Below, piece after piece: positions 37,018 through 49,468 of a stretch of DNA of 64,000 bases. The translations under genes and the position numbers were made by a program. The notes under the pieces were generated by a model that saw only the letters and a program-made list of their open reading frames with translations, did no database searches and was not told the DNA's origin. This DNA is from Tamarix chinensis (lineage: Eukaryota; Streptophyta; Magnoliopsida; Caryophyllales; Tamaricaceae). The first letter of the stretch is position 1. The number at the start of each line of letters is the position of its first letter. The stretch covers positions 77,098,245 through 77,162,244 of the forward strand of contig CM060175.1 in assembly GCA_030549775.1 (NCBI GenBank), written 5' to 3'.

Positions 37018-37882
37018 ACCAATGAAATAATCACCTAAGTTTGTTCACTTATTCACTTATAAACACTTATGTGCCATTTACAAACACATTAATACAAAAT
37101 TGAATAATATGTAAAACCACGTTTTTTGGTAAATGTACAAAATAAATAATATATAGTTCAAATTACCACATATGGATGAGGAATAACTTTATAAAATAAA
37201 ATATATAGAAATATTTGGTCTTAAAATTGGTTTGATGTCCAACAGATTAAAAATGGCTAAATAATTAAAATTGTCTAATTGTGTAAATGGAAATTTTCAA
37301 GACTTAATTATTTGGAAGGAACTAATGAAAAAAAAATATTATGGATGCACTTGTAAGCTTGGAATATTTTTATAAGTGTGGAAAAATTTATGTGAGTCAT
37401 AACAAGCAATAAACAACTTAGGATAGAGAATTGCCTGAATTGTAATTTTATGCAAACAAATAAATAATTACTTGAAAGCTCAAAAAAGATGCGGAAAACA
37501 TTGAAATGAAATAAAATGCTTGGGAATAATCTTAGGAGTGATCTATAAGTTCAGAACAAATGTGAAAGAGTAAAAATTTTAAGATCAAATAAATCACATA
37601 AAAAATGCAATTTTTACGCTAAGGGGTAAAAAAGTTGTGGGTGTCTCGAATTTAATACTATTAGCTTAGGATTCCATAGTCAAAATTCAAAAAATGGATT
37701 ACAAGACTTATTACATAATAATTAGAGTTAGGAAAAAAAAGGGATGTTATGGGTTAGGTAGTTCTTACACCTTTCCCATGTTGGATGCGGCGGTGACAAC
37801 CTTCATTTTCTATTTTACTTCTACAAATTTTTTTCCAAAGCAAAGTTTCTTTTTTGGTCAAAATGTGGGGGGGGGTGTTACA
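37018..37882 (+). repeat. Last part of the split gypsy LTR
   Basis: AT-rich DNA ending in a run of nine G followed by TGTTACA (37882), the expected LTR terminus, with a primer-like site immediately after. It is not homologous to the preceding LTR and is best explained as the continuation of 29132-31781. Confidence 0.55.
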
Positions 37883-37884
37883 AA

Positions 37885-37898
37885 GCAGTATCAAAGCT
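37885..37898 (+). other. Degenerate tRNA-Met primer-binding site
   Basis: GCAGTATCAAAGCT two bases after the LTR end resembles TGGTATCAGAGC with a few changes. It gives the split LTR a plus orientation. Confidence 0.55.
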
Positions 37899-39310
37899 TT
37901 GTTTTGGCATTACTTTTTTTGAACTGGAAATGAATTGTGAAAATGTTTTCAAACCATTCTTTAAAGAGATTTATATTGAAATGATTTGAAGAGTTTGGGT
38001 ATGTTTTCTCTTGTGAGTGAATGTTGGTTTGGGGGTTTGGGAGCTAGATTTCCCTATTATCAAACATGATTAGTAATATTTTGTACATGTGTACTTGACT
38101 TTTTGGTTATTGTTTTGCTAATACACTTCATTTGTGATTTTTGCTACCTAGTTCCCTTTTGCTTTGGCAACCTTGAACCCTAGTAAGTAGTTAATTAGTT
38201 GGGATATTTTTAGTAAGATATGGTAATATGTTGAATACTTTTGCATTGAGGAAGCAATTTTAGACATGATTGCATGAGGAGTATAAGGTTTATAGGTGAA
38301 TGAGTTCAACCATTAGGAGAAACTAATAAATAATTAATAGTATGATCACATAGGGTTAGAATGATTCTTTTGAGACGACAATTGTTTTTTCAAAGTCAAT
38401 AGGTGCAAACACAAACTATATCATCTCTCAAGTAATAATCTGGGGTCATTTATCCTTAAATAATTCCATCCTACAGCCAGAGTCACGAACTTTTTGGTAT
38501 CATGAAACTAAAACAAGGAAATAATAGGACTAGAAAAAAATCAATTGATTCAAATTAGTCACTAACACTACAAAAAAAAACCTCCTATCGCAAGGTTCAT
38601 AATGTCTCGGAGATAAATAAAAAAAAGAACATAAAACACGTTAAAAACCCTAAAACAACTCCAACCCTATTAAAGAACTTACACATTTAGAATTAATTCA
38701 TTGATTTAGGTTAGCTATAAAAATAAAAATAAAAATATTTAAGGAGGTAGAATCAATGATTACTAAAATTTGCATACTCCAACTAGAGCCAAAAAATGAT
38801 AGAGGAGGAGAATTAATGGAGGCCTAGAGTACGATAGTCGGAGAATATTATATTGAACTTAATTTGTTTGTTGAAATCAACTAACAACTAGAACTATAAG
38901 AACTAAGTCTCATATTGAAGGAGGAACTAAAAGAGGCGTGGTGGTGGTGGTGGCTGAATGTGCAACGTGCATCATGCGTTGGTTGTGACTATAATAGAGA
39001 ATATACCTAGAGCAATTACAAACAAGCAAGGAGGTGTTTGTCTAATTCGAGAGAATTAGAGTCTTAGAAGAGAATAATTGAATAATTACAAAACCAAAAG
39101 TAGTACATGAAATAATCCATCCATATATATATGTAATTGGAGTGGGTACGGGGACAAAAACCTCATACCTAACTCTGCTTGAACATCAAAACAATCCTTA
39201 ATATCTTTTCAGAAACTCAATCCTTAAATTTCCCACCCTTTTCGAGTGTGAACCCAGATAGAAAATCTCCAGCTGGACTCAGAATCTACATGACGAGAAA
39301 ATTTTTGTCC
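37899..39310. other. Internal retroelement remnant; no gene recognised
   Basis: Follows an LTR and primer-like site, so it should be the leader and gag region of a gypsy element, but no gag motif survives. A sequence beginning CACTACAAAAAAAAA at 38568 has no partner end. Confidence 0.4.
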
Positions 39311-39319
39311 CTAGCCACT

Positions 39320-41040
39320 GATTTTTGTAATGAAGCCACTGATGCCTTTGACACTCAATAATAATTTTTTTAATGTTGTTGTGTTATATGTTCTTAATTT
39401 TGACCTACACTTTGAGGTAACTTGTGATGCTAGTGGGATAATGATAGGAGGAATTCTCTCACAAGAAAGAAAGCTTGTTACATACTTTAGTGAAAAGTAA
39501 AGTGGTGCTAAATTGAAGTATTCAACATATGACAAGAAATTATTTGCCATCGCATGGTGTCATTAGTTGATGCCTAAACTCTTTGTATTGCATATGACCA
39601 TGAGAGCTTGAAATACTTACATGGTGAGAATAAAATTAGTCCTAGACATGCAAAGTGGGTAACCTTCTTACAATCCTTTTTGTTCTCTATCAAACACTTA
39701 GATGGAAAGAAAAATATAGTAGCCAATACTCTTTCTCGAAGGTATACATTGCTTGTCATGTTAAATGCTAAATTGATAGGCTTTGATAGATGTTGAAAGA
39801 ATTACATCCTAATGGTGAAGATTTCATTGATGCATATCAAACATGTAAAGAAAATGGATACCATGGTAATTATGCATTACATGATGGATTTATATTTAGA
39901 CTTAAAAAACTTTGTGTACCTAGATCGAGTATTAGATAATTACTTATTAAAGAGGTACATGAAAGAGATATAGCCAAACATTTTGGTACCCAAAAGACAT
40001 TTGGAATATTGAAAAGCAATTTCAATTGGCCACATATGATTAAGTGTGTACAAACTATAGTAATCTGATGTGTTACTTGCCAAAGGAGTAAACGTTTTTT
40101 TCCATAAAGGTTTATACACACCATTGCTTATGCATAGTCAACTATGGGATTGAGTTAATATGGACTTTATCTTATGGTTGCCTAAAACACGAGATAAATA
40201 CTCTATTATGGTCAAGGTAGATAGATTTTCCAAAATGGCTCATTTTATTTCGTGTTGTAAAACTAATGATGCTACATATGTTTCTGAATTGTATTTTAAA
40301 GAAATAGTGAAACTTCATGGCATTCCTAAAAGTATTGTTTCAGATAGATATGTTAAGTTTTTTAGTTAATTTTGGAAGACACTATGACACATATTACTAT
40401 TAGGCACGAAGTTGTTATTCAGTACTTCAAATCATCCACAAACTGATGGGTAAATTGAAGTTAAAAATAAAACTCTTGGCACCTTGTTGAGAGGTTTGGT
40501 AAGTAAAAGCAATAATGATTGCGATATTAAGTTAACTCATGCATATTTTGCTTACAATCGAAGTCCTTCAAGTATTACTTGCTCAAGTCCATTTGAGATT
40601 GTGTATGGGGTGATTCTCTGCATACAAGTTAATATGATACCCTTGAAGAAAGATGAATTCGAAAGCTATGAGGCCAAGGAACGAGTCAATTTCTTCCAAA
40701 AACTTCATTAAAAAATCAAGGGGAACATAGAATGAGCTAATGTAAGGTACCAAAAAAAGCTAACAAATATTGCACTCCATAGATATTTTCTCCTAGCAAT
40801 TTAGTTTAGTTTCATTTACGAAAATAAAGATTTCCTAAAGTAAGAAAAAACAAGCTAATTCGTTAAGCAAATGGACCATTTAAAATCTTTAGAAAGTTTG
40901 GAGATAATGCTTATGAACTAAACTTCCAAAATCTTATGCCGATGTTTCAAGGACATTTAATATTAGTGATTTGTCGCTTTTATTTTAATGATGCTAATTT
41001 GATGACGAATTCTTCTCAATTTGGGGAGAATGATGTGGGT
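39320..41040 (+). pseudogene. Chromovirus (Reina/CRM-like) RNase H - integrase relic
   Basis: RNase H pieces LNFDLHFEVTCDASG, GGILSQERKLVTYFSEK and KYSTYDKKLFAIAW are followed, after frame changes, by PRHAKWVTFLQSF and VVANTL/SRRYTLL-type residues near 39740, the usual linker before integrase. The integrase zinc part is decayed (39800-40090). The core is clear at 40160-40370: [26 protein letters not shown] and [12 protein letters not shown], with both aspartates. Then come an HPQTDG-like piece near 40437 and AYNRSPSSITCSSPFEIVYG at 40549-40608, characteristic of Reina/CRM-type chromoviruses. The polymerase is absent and stops are frequent. The end (SQFGENDVG near 41020) resembles the tail before the 3' LTR. 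Confidence 0.88.
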
Positions 41041-41169
41041 ACATCTATGGGTTCTCAAAAGGAAAAACATTTGGCATACTTAGTTATGGAGCATATCACA
41101 TTATTTATATATGGTAATAATGGTTTTAACCCTAATATATTAACTTTAAGTAATTTTTTTAGGTATGTA

Positions 41170-41711
41170 ACATATTTGTAAGGAGAAGATCAATTTATTT
41201 CACTATGTCAACATACTTAAGATTGCATGTGTTACAAGTTATTACAAGTCAAATTTATATATTACGCATGTGAGTCAAACTTACAAGTCAGTGATGCCTA
41301 GTTATCATTTTATGTAAATTAGGACTCTTGTTAGCTATTTCCATGTAATAATTAACTAAGTTTGTTTGTAATAATTCTCATTGTTGATTTATATATACTA
41401 TATAGGTTAGTGTTAGACTATTATACATAGTTAGACTTAGTTAGTGTACTAATGACTTATTTCTATACTAGTTATGTGCTCGAAATGAGTTGCAACAAGT
41501 ATAAGGTAATGGCTAGATTAGTGTGATAATTAGCATTAGTTGTGACTACCCCTTTATAGCTACCTATATAAACATTGGTCAACACCCTTGTACACACATT
41601 CAACATATTGAAATCATAACAAGCGAATTACTTGAATACATATCTTTGTGGATAACAAATTCTTCGTAGGAATTACTACTTCCTATTAAGAAACCTTTAA
41701 TTGTGTTTTAG
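41170..41711 (+). repeat. Candidate 3' LTR of the chromovirus relic
   Basis: Follows the coding tail and has a short-LTR look: a TATA-like 'cctatataaacattgg' at 41564-41579, and leader-like DNA up to the start of the next LTR's flank. The exact start was not fixed and no second copy is present in the window, so this is inferred from position. Confidence 0.45.
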
Positions 41712-42359
41712 AGCATTGTAACACCTCCAAAAATCACAGTTGAAAATTTTCGTTTAATTAAAATAATTACGAGAACGGGGGTGCTACCGCCGTAATCAGC
41801 ACAAGTTTGGCCCCCGGTTAGTCTCGTACCAACCACAAGGCTAAGAAATGATTTTTACAAACCATTACACTAGCTAAGACATGGAACTGTAAAAATCCGA
41901 AATATTCATAATAAAGAGAATTCAAAGTGTGAAGTTAAAGCATTAATGCATAATTAAAGACATATACAAGTCAAACCCCCGAGGGGAAAAGTAACTCAAC
42001 GGTAAAATAAAATTATAGAATATAGAGAGTCCGATCAACACTCACTCTCAGCCCCAGGTAAGGTCTAACGGTCATCACACAGCCCCGCCTGACGCATCCA
42101 GTGCATCATAGGCATCAAACACGGTATCTCCTACCTGTACAAACTTAGAAGGGCCCTCTACTCTTGGGAATGAGCAACACCTATAAAACGGGTGATAAGT
42201 ACGCTACGTACTGAGTAAGGTAACCATATGAGTAAGGCCATGCAAGATAATAGACAAGTAAGGCATACAATGCATAATCTAGGTTCATATCATCAATCCA
42301 GACTTAGACTAATATTTATGAATTATACATTCATCATATTAATTATGTGTGAGTACGGA

Positions 42360-42790
42360 TACCCCAATATTATAGCTGGTGGACTGGAAACTCTCCACAG
42401 GGCAAAACGCACTTGACCACTATTATAGTCGGTGGACCAGAATCACTCCACAGAGTAAAACGTACCTAACCACTATTATAGCCGGTGGACCGAAAAATTA
42501 ACCTCACTAGCCTCGACTCACGTGGTGTTCCACTGTAAGTAATTTGTATTTTTCCATGACTTATTACCATGTAAAGTTTGGTTTATCGAGCCCGTAATCC
42601 ACCACTATTGTAGCCGGTGGACCGAAAAATACTCCACAGGAGAGAACACATTTGACCACTATTATAGCTGGTGGACCGGATATCACTCCACAAGGTAAAA
42701 CACATATGACCACTATTATAGTCGGTGGACCGGAAAAATGTCCACATTGGGCCCGACTTGATAATCTTTCACTTTAAGTGCTTAGTGATT
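42360..42790. repeat. LTR-internal GC-rich tandem modules
   Basis: Six units 'gaccactattatagtcggtgg' plus 'accggaa...ctccacagggtaaaac' in two groups of three, separated by 'actcacgtggtgttccactg' and 'taagtaatttgt' and closed by 'aatctttcactttaagtgct'. CCAC and GTGG within each unit can pair around an AT-rich loop. A CACGTG core is at 42530. Confidence 0.85.
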
Positions 42791-44084
42791 TATTTGTATC
42801 TTATTCCACACACAACCCAGATTAGACATGTATAACCCACTAGACTTCCCATACTCACCCTTTTACTTTTAGTTCTCCCGAAACCCTACCCTATATCTTG
42901 GGACCTGTACACAACCCATGACCCTTAAACTTTCTCCCCATCTTTTCCTACTCACCACGAGAACCCAAAACTCTTCTGCATATGGTTCAAGGCTTACTCC
43001 CCATAACTTGGTTTTGACTACTCTTTTCTCTCTAGGGTTTCCCTTCGAAAACCTAATCTAGCCTATGTGGCCTCGCTTCCCCTGATCCTACACAACCCAT
43101 ACTCTTCTTTGCTACCAAAACCATCACTTCCCTCAAACTACACTCGACATCACAACCTCGCTACCCAACTCCCACACATGATCATAAAAACCCTAGCTCA
43201 CTCCCCGAAACCCTATTACTTCTCCTTTTTTTTTATGTCACCCCCTTAGCACTCATACACCCTTTCTCACTTGGCTCACCTTTACTCCATATGACACCCC
43301 TTTCATTCTTTATTCCTCATTCTAACCATTTCCATTAGTTTTTCCTTCCCAAACTTCTCTCACTTAGGGTTTCCTCCCAAAACCCTAGTTGAATCCCCCA
43401 TGCATCATTACACCAACCCACGTACTATTTTTGACACATGGACTCCAATCACCCTAAAAATTCTTCCCTTACATTACTTAACCCTCAAGTCAACTTTTTC
43501 CACATTAAGGTCATCCCCATGCAAAGGCTGGCCATCATATGCAGACCCTAGACTCCCCGTGCAATATTTATTTACTTTCTTATTTTATTCATATTATCCT
43601 TTTATTGTCCACCCATAATCATGAGATATTTAGGCCATCCTTACCACCATCTAGTCAACTCACTTTCCTTACTCTTTTTAATTTCTCTCACAACCACATC
43701 ACACTACCTAAGGCTTCCTATCATGCATGTCATGAAGGGCAATAATACATAAGCACAATCCAAGTACAAGTAGTAATAGCATATTACACATGTCATAAAG
43801 CACATGCAACTTAACTTAGCTCCATGCTTAGCAAGTTGCACTACAAGAGCACAATCCATGATATATAAGGCACACACACATAAAATCAACACACATAACA
43901 CATTTTACACACACATTAGGCCTTAACCATATCCTTACCTAAATGACACCGGAGTTGGAGCATGTTTCTATACCTCCTTAGGGTTTGGACTTGGTTCGCC
44001 TATAAGAGGGAAAATAATAGGGTTAACTTCCCTCTTATCAACCTTTTCATTAATTCCAATTTACCTCTATTATACCCTAGTATC

Positions 44085-44390
44085 AGGGGTAATAATGATA
44101 ATAGTAGCTTTATTAGTTAAAATAATGATATTGTCCTTAAAATGGTTAATCATGCTATTATTAGCCAAAATAAGCTTAGGTAGTTATATTAGTCAATGAT
44201 AAGGTGTTATTAACAATATTAGTCATAATAAAGATAATAACTTTAACAATAACAACAACAACAACAACAACAACAATAATAAGAGTGATAATTATAATAG
44301 TTTAAAGAATAATAATACTAGTAATAATAAAAATAGCAACAATAATGATGATAATAATAATAATAATCAGAATAATAATAAGGTTAGAAT
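44085..44390. repeat. AAT/CAA microsatellite zone
   Basis: Interrupted (AAT)n and a pure (CAA/AAC)n run at 44247-44275, inside the LTR between the putative splice site and the TATA box. Confidence 0.85.
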
Positions 44391-45001
44391 AATATTTTCA
44401 CTATTATACTTAAGGCTAGCACAACCTAGTGGAGGTGGCCATTAGGTGGCAGCGACGGTGGTGGAGGGTTTTAGAGGTGACCTTTTAGGGCTAGAAGAGG
44501 GAGAGTGAGCTGGTGGTTATGGTGGTGGTGGATTCTCTAGGTTGAGAGGGTTGGAGTGGCAGTGGTGGCACAACAAGGTGGCGACGCAGGTGGTGGTTGT
44601 TGTGGTGGCCGAGGGTGGTGGAGAAGGAGGAAGGATGAAGGAGAGGAGGAAAGGGAGAAAATAAGGTTGGGGGAGGTAGGGGAGGCTTTGTTGAGTGGAT
44701 TAGGTGGCAGGGGAGGTGGTGATTGCTGTAGAGGAGGCATCGCACCACGGCGAGATGGGCGGCGATGGGTGCAGAGTGGCAGGTCAAGTAGCCAACTTTA
44801 CATAGTTGAGGTGCCTCATGTAGGGGGAACTAGGAGTGGTGAGTGGTTCAGTTTGGTGGAGGATAATGCAGGGAAGGGTTTGGGTGGTGTTTCAGGCAGC
44901 GATGTTGCATGACAACGACCGGAGCAGCGTTTGAAGTGGCGGTGGCATAAGGATGCTGAATTTTCTCGGGAGAGTAAAGAGGGCCCAATGGGGTCGGTAG
45001 G

Positions 45002-45013
45002 GGGTACTTATAG
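45002..45013 (-). promoter_or_regulatory. LTR TATA box
   Basis: CTATAAGTACCC on the minus strand, the counterpart of CTATAAATACCC at 35913-35924. A purine-rich + strand tract (45480-45582) lies about 480 bp upstream of it in the direction of transcription. Confidence 0.6.
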
Positions 45014-45959
45014 GCCATTGGAGGGAGGATAAGATAAAGGGGGAAGAGGAAAAGGGGGAAAGGGAGGTAGGGCTCGCTTGACGGTGGTGGCAGGTTGATA
45101 TGAGCCTGCGATTTGCAGGGCGCAGGTCGGCAGGTGGGGGACAAAGGAAGGGAAGGGGGCATGCGAGGGGCAAGTGCAGGGGGTTTGGCTTGAATTGGAA
45201 AGGAAAGGGACGGGGGAGAGAGGGGAGAAGGGCTGGCCGACGGTACGATAGTAGGGCAGGTCGGGCGGTGCTGAGTTGCAAGCTCGACCTCCAATGCGTG
45301 GGAGGGAGAAGGGAGGAAGAAGAAGAGGGGGGTTGGCCAGCCGATCTGAGGGAAAAGAAAAGAAAGAAAAAGAGGGAGACTGGGTGGTCGAGGGAGAAAG
45401 GAAAATAAAGAAAGCAAGTTGGTCCACGCGGGGGAGAGAAGAAAGGGAGAAGGGAGTTAGGCCGCGATCGTGGCCCAATCCGAGAGGAAGAGGGGGAAAA
45501 GGAAAAGGAGAAAGGAGAAAGAGAAGGAAGAAAAGGGAAAAAGGAAGACAAAAAAGGAAAAAGAGAGAAAAAAGAAAAAATAGGTTGGTTGGGGTATTTA
45601 GGATATTTTGATATTTTTGAATATTTAAAAATAATAAAAATTAGTAAAATAATAATTGAATTCCTTTTTATATTAATTTAAGATATTTTCGATAAATTTT
45701 CTTAATTTCTATTTTTAACTAGAAAAATACTATAATATTCCCCAATTAAATTCTTTATCATTTTTCTCTTTTTTTGTCTTAAACACTCCCCTTATTTTAA
45801 TAAAATAATATATTTAATTAATTTTTCTAATAAATTCATATTTTATCATAGTCTCCTAAATTAGGGTTTTGAGATATTTCAAGCGCATTCAAATATTATA
45901 CTTTATTGCGGAAATATCGTGAATATGGCTTGAAAATCACACACCAACCTTCCAATCTT

Positions 45960-46800
45960 CAACCACCAAATCAAACTCTCTCCTCAAACCATTCGGATCT
46001 TCAACTCTCGTAGAAGATTCGTATCACTAGATGCCATACCAAACTGGCTATGTAGGAAAAGAAGTGTGGCCACATTCCATGCATAACCTTCAACACGGTT
46101 AAGATTTTAGAGAAAAATGAGATAGTACATATTGACTTTATCAATAGACTTATCGACAAATAATGATAGACCAATCAACTATATTAGGTACCCAATTGAT
46201 TTTACGTCACCCTCTAACCAATATGATTGACATACATCTTGAAGCCATTTAGATAGAAATTCTCCTTTGAGTCACTTCATTCACTTGCTCGTCTTCCATA
46301 ACAAACAAAGCACCCAATGCATCAATGAGATAACCACGTGTGTTAGGTGTCGTTTCTAAATATAATGGATCACCACCAACTTGTATCCCTAGTATACGAT
46401 TTACGTCTACAAGGGTGATTATCATCACCTCGTGGCATATGAAAGTCGTTGGTATCTAACTACCATCTTTTTTATAAAGGCTAATAAAGTGGTACGTTCG
46501 CGTGCTTAAATATGCAGTCTGAAAGGTGTGACAATCTAGTTTCATATATGAGAATGATTATCCATTGATTAATGCTTCCAAGAAAAGTTTTCTATACCTC
46601 TTGTTTAGTGTGGATTTTCTAACAACCATGAACCTAAATAAAAAAAGAAACAAACATAATGAATATATGATAGTTTACACGAAAATAAGAAATAGAGTTA
46701 TAAATGTGTAAACTTACCTTCACAAACCATAAATCTAAAGCAGTGTGATAGTCAAAGCTTGGGATCAAATCGAAGATTATTGGACCTCCAGGACATTACC
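45960..46800 (-). pseudogene. Plant mobile domain (PMD, MAIN-like) relic
   Basis: On the minus strand: TNDFHMPRG then, after a frame change, EVMIITLVDVNRILGIQVGG (46350-46440), like the PMD core THTFHLPCGEMTITLxDVxxLLGLxVxG. Further down come GYLIDALGALFV, a stretch near 46140-46180 with DKVNMYYLIFL, and NRVEGYAWNVATLLFLHSQF (46040-46100), like YLxxLxDLDxxGxYAWGxAxLAxLYRxLC. A donor-like GTAAGTTT near 46709 suggests an upstream exon (about 46710-46800). PMD genes occur as host genes and are often carried by transposons. Stops and frame changes indicate this copy is dead. Confidence 0.75.
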
Positions 46801-48167
46801 CAAACAAATATCATTCATCATTTAATTGTATACCCCGCTTATCTTTACTAGCATCACCATCATCATTATCATCATCATCTTTATCATAATAAATCATCAT
46901 CATCATGTACATATGTTGAGGAGGATGGGTGACTAGTCATGTTGGTTCAGGATGTTGGTAAATCCAATGATGATTTAGAACTACCCACAACGGCTATGTG
47001 GGTCGAGGATGATGATATAATCGTGTGAGTTGGCGTTGGTAATTTAAGAAAATCTACATATTTTGTGGATAATGGAAAACCTCTGTATCTTGAACCTCCA
47101 CACCCCAAAATGTCTACATCGGCTATAAATGATGGATGACCTGCATAATCAGCAAATGTTGGAATGGTAGAAGTTTGATGGCTAGATCTTAGTTGTTTGA
47201 GAGTTTATTCATATTCTTATTGTTCTACAACTTCTTTTGGTTCTTGTTGGGTATCTAGTAAGAGCTTTTTCAAGAATTCTCAAATGAGACATCATCGCAT
47301 GTTGTTCTGTAGCATTTCTGTTATACTACGAGGAAGAGGTAAAATGACAACCCTCTGTCCTATCTGGTATTCTCTGGTATCTACGAGTCATCTGAATTTT
47401 AATAACAAAATTACGTCAATCAAAATTAAATACATGAATGGTAGGTAAATAATCATGATAGGAGCAAAAAGTAAATACATAGGTCAGAGTAATGTAATAA
47501 TTGGATATTATGGTATCAACCCCTATTATTATAGCCAACTATATATATGTATACACACATAACCAACTTTATAACTAAAAAAAGTCATTGATCTATTGCA
47601 TTTTATACAAAATTTTACAATAGCATTAAATTATTTTATAAGCACCTTAAAAAAATATTCCAAGATTTAAGAAAAGTTATATAATTATATAAACAAATCC
47701 TCTATTTATATTAATTAAAATAACAACTAAGTATTCATAGAGTCAAAATACATTAATACTAATCGCTACTTAAAGTTATACATAATAAACTATCAAAAAT
47801 AGTATAATATAACAAACCTAGCAAAAATCGTAAATATATGCTATTATAAAATGATCCTACACTTATCCTGGATTAATGAACCTAACCCACCCACCAACAA
47901 AAACTATCAAAGCCTTCGGCCCCTACCAGTGAAAATTGCAAAAGCCTTCACCCCCTTATAGACAAAAATTCCTGAACCTCTCCACCTTTCGCTGATAGAA
48001 ATTGTCGAAACATCTAAGCTCCTTCCAACCTAACTTATTGAAATAAACAATTTTTGTTAAAAATTTATTCGGAAACAAGAAAATATTGGTGAATAGTAAA
48101 ATATACGGATTCCATCGATATAAATTATTGAACATCTCCATCCTTCCTTCATAGCAGATATTCGGAA
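46801..48167. other. No recognisable gene
   Basis: Mixed sequence with a (CAT)n stretch at 46854-46905 and AT-rich DNA after 47500. It may include more of the PMD-bearing unit. No domain was identified on either strand. Confidence 0.5.
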
Positions 48168-48804
48168 TAGGGATGACAATGGATTTCAGATCCAATCCAG
48201 ACCCGTCAGATCGGTTTCATTTTTAGCGGGTTCGATTCCATAATTTTTGGACCCGACGGATTTAAATCGTATCCGGGTCCACGTGTATATAAATAGGTCT
48301 GAGTTTGGGTTCAGTAATTCCACACTCAGACCTGACCTAAATCCATTTAATATATATGTATGTGTGTGTATATATATACACATACATATATAAATACATA
48401 CTAATAGTATATTTATTATCATTGTCGCAATTTTATTTAAGTTATTTATTTATTTTTTTAAAATTTTATTTTTATATATTTACTTTATAAGTAATATGTA
48501 TAATATTTTATTCTAAAAATATTAAAATGATATCTAAAAAGTTAAAGTAACTATTTTAAAATATTTATTTTTTCACTTGGACGATCTTTTTTAATAAAAA
48601 TACATATTAACTTATATAAAATACAAATATATTTATATTTATATAAATTATTATTATTATTTTTTTTTAAAAAATCGGAACTATTTAAAATATATTTAGA
48701 ATCTATTTATTAGTTAGATCCCTTAGATTTTGATATGAACCTAAATTTTCAAGATTCAACGAATCTAAAATAATATAAACGGATCCTCGCGTGCGATCCC
48801 CCTA
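48168..48804. mobile_element. Candidate non-autonomous hAT-like element
   Basis: Begins TAGGGATGACAATGGA, typical of plant hAT-type ends, followed by repeated 'gacccg' and 'ggatc'-type motifs, and ends with '...gcgatccccctatt', an imperfect inverse match. I could not find an 8-bp duplication, so the right boundary is uncertain. Confidence 0.35.
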
Positions 48805-48825
48805 TTTTATGCTTTTAAGGGCGCA

Positions 48826-49063
48826 TTTGGTATGGGATAATTAGGATGGAAAAATTTATCATCTATTTTGCATCTTTTATAATAAATATTTAATAATAAT
48901 AAATATATTTTAATGAAATATTCATTTTAAATTAAATTAAAATATAAAATAAATATTTATTAAAATAAAAATATTTAATTTTAAATAAATTATATAAAAT
49001 ATATAAAATATAAAAATAATTTTTTCGCCCCTATTATTCTTTAATCAAACGAGCACGGTTCTT
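48826..49063. mobile_element. Candidate MITE upstream of the tomosyn-like gene
   Basis: The left end 'agggcgcatttggtatggga' and right end 'tctttaatcaaacgagcacg' are imperfect inverted repeats of the common plant 'G(C/T)GTTTGGT...GG' type, separated by about 190 bp of AT-rich DNA. TTA on each side could be a 3-bp duplication of PIF/Harbinger type. It lies about 400 bp upstream of the start codon at 49469. Confidence 0.5.
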
Positions 49064-49468
49064 AAACCGAGAGGAATTCAAAGAAAAAGGAGAGAGGAGA
49101 GTGACGTGAAAGCTGAAAAATATCCGCCAGCGTTTTCAAAAATAACATCTACCTTTTGAATATACCTGCACAGCGGAAATTGGACCCATGTCGAAAAAGA
49201 AGTGAAACGCACTTCCCGAGTCAACCTCCCAACCGAAATACCGATTAGCTAGAGCTTTGTTCTTCCGGCAGCTCAAAACATTTTTCCATTTTCCTCGCAC
49301 AATCAGTTTTCCGAGATCTAGTCTCCGTCGATCATTTCAGTCGCGTAATATCGAGCTCATAATTTGATGGTTGTCAGAGTTACGTATCGTCTACTGCATC
49401 TTCCGTCGTCATCATTTTCTCATGTCTAACCGGGCGCCGTAAGCTTGCATCGTTCTTTCATAATCGAC
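49064..49468 (+). promoter_or_regulatory. Promoter/5' UTR region of the tomosyn-like gene
   Basis: Base composition rises to near-balanced GC just before the first coding exon. No clear TATA box was seen within the last 250 bp. The stretch includes 'cgccagcg' and 'ttccggcagct' segments. The start of transcription cannot be set from sequence. Confidence 0.45.

Larger units (their letters stand above)
41717..45881 (-). mobile_element. Solo LTR of the long-LTR gypsy family, 4.2 kb
   Basis: Starts TGTAACACCTCC (41717) and ends GAGATATTTCA (45881). The flanks are AGCAT and AGCGC, a 5-bp duplication differing by two transitions. All family blocks are present in order: 'taccgccgtaatcagcac', 'gggaatgagcaacacc', GC-rich modules, 'gacaccggagttggagca' with the putative splice site, AAT microsatellites, TATA box, purine-rich zone and AT-rich U3 end. 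No coding region lies inside. Proline-rich minus-strand frames at 44491-45551 are composition artefacts. Confidence 0.85.

Noticed and set aside
38568..38590. CACTACAAAAAAAAA looking like a CACTA terminal repeat
   Set aside because: No matching inverted end, subterminal repeats or transposase nearby.
44491..45611. Proline-rich (minus) and lysine/arginine-rich (plus) open frames
   Set aside because: They lie in the U3 and promoter part of the LTR at 41717-45881 and occur on both strands at once, a composition artefact.
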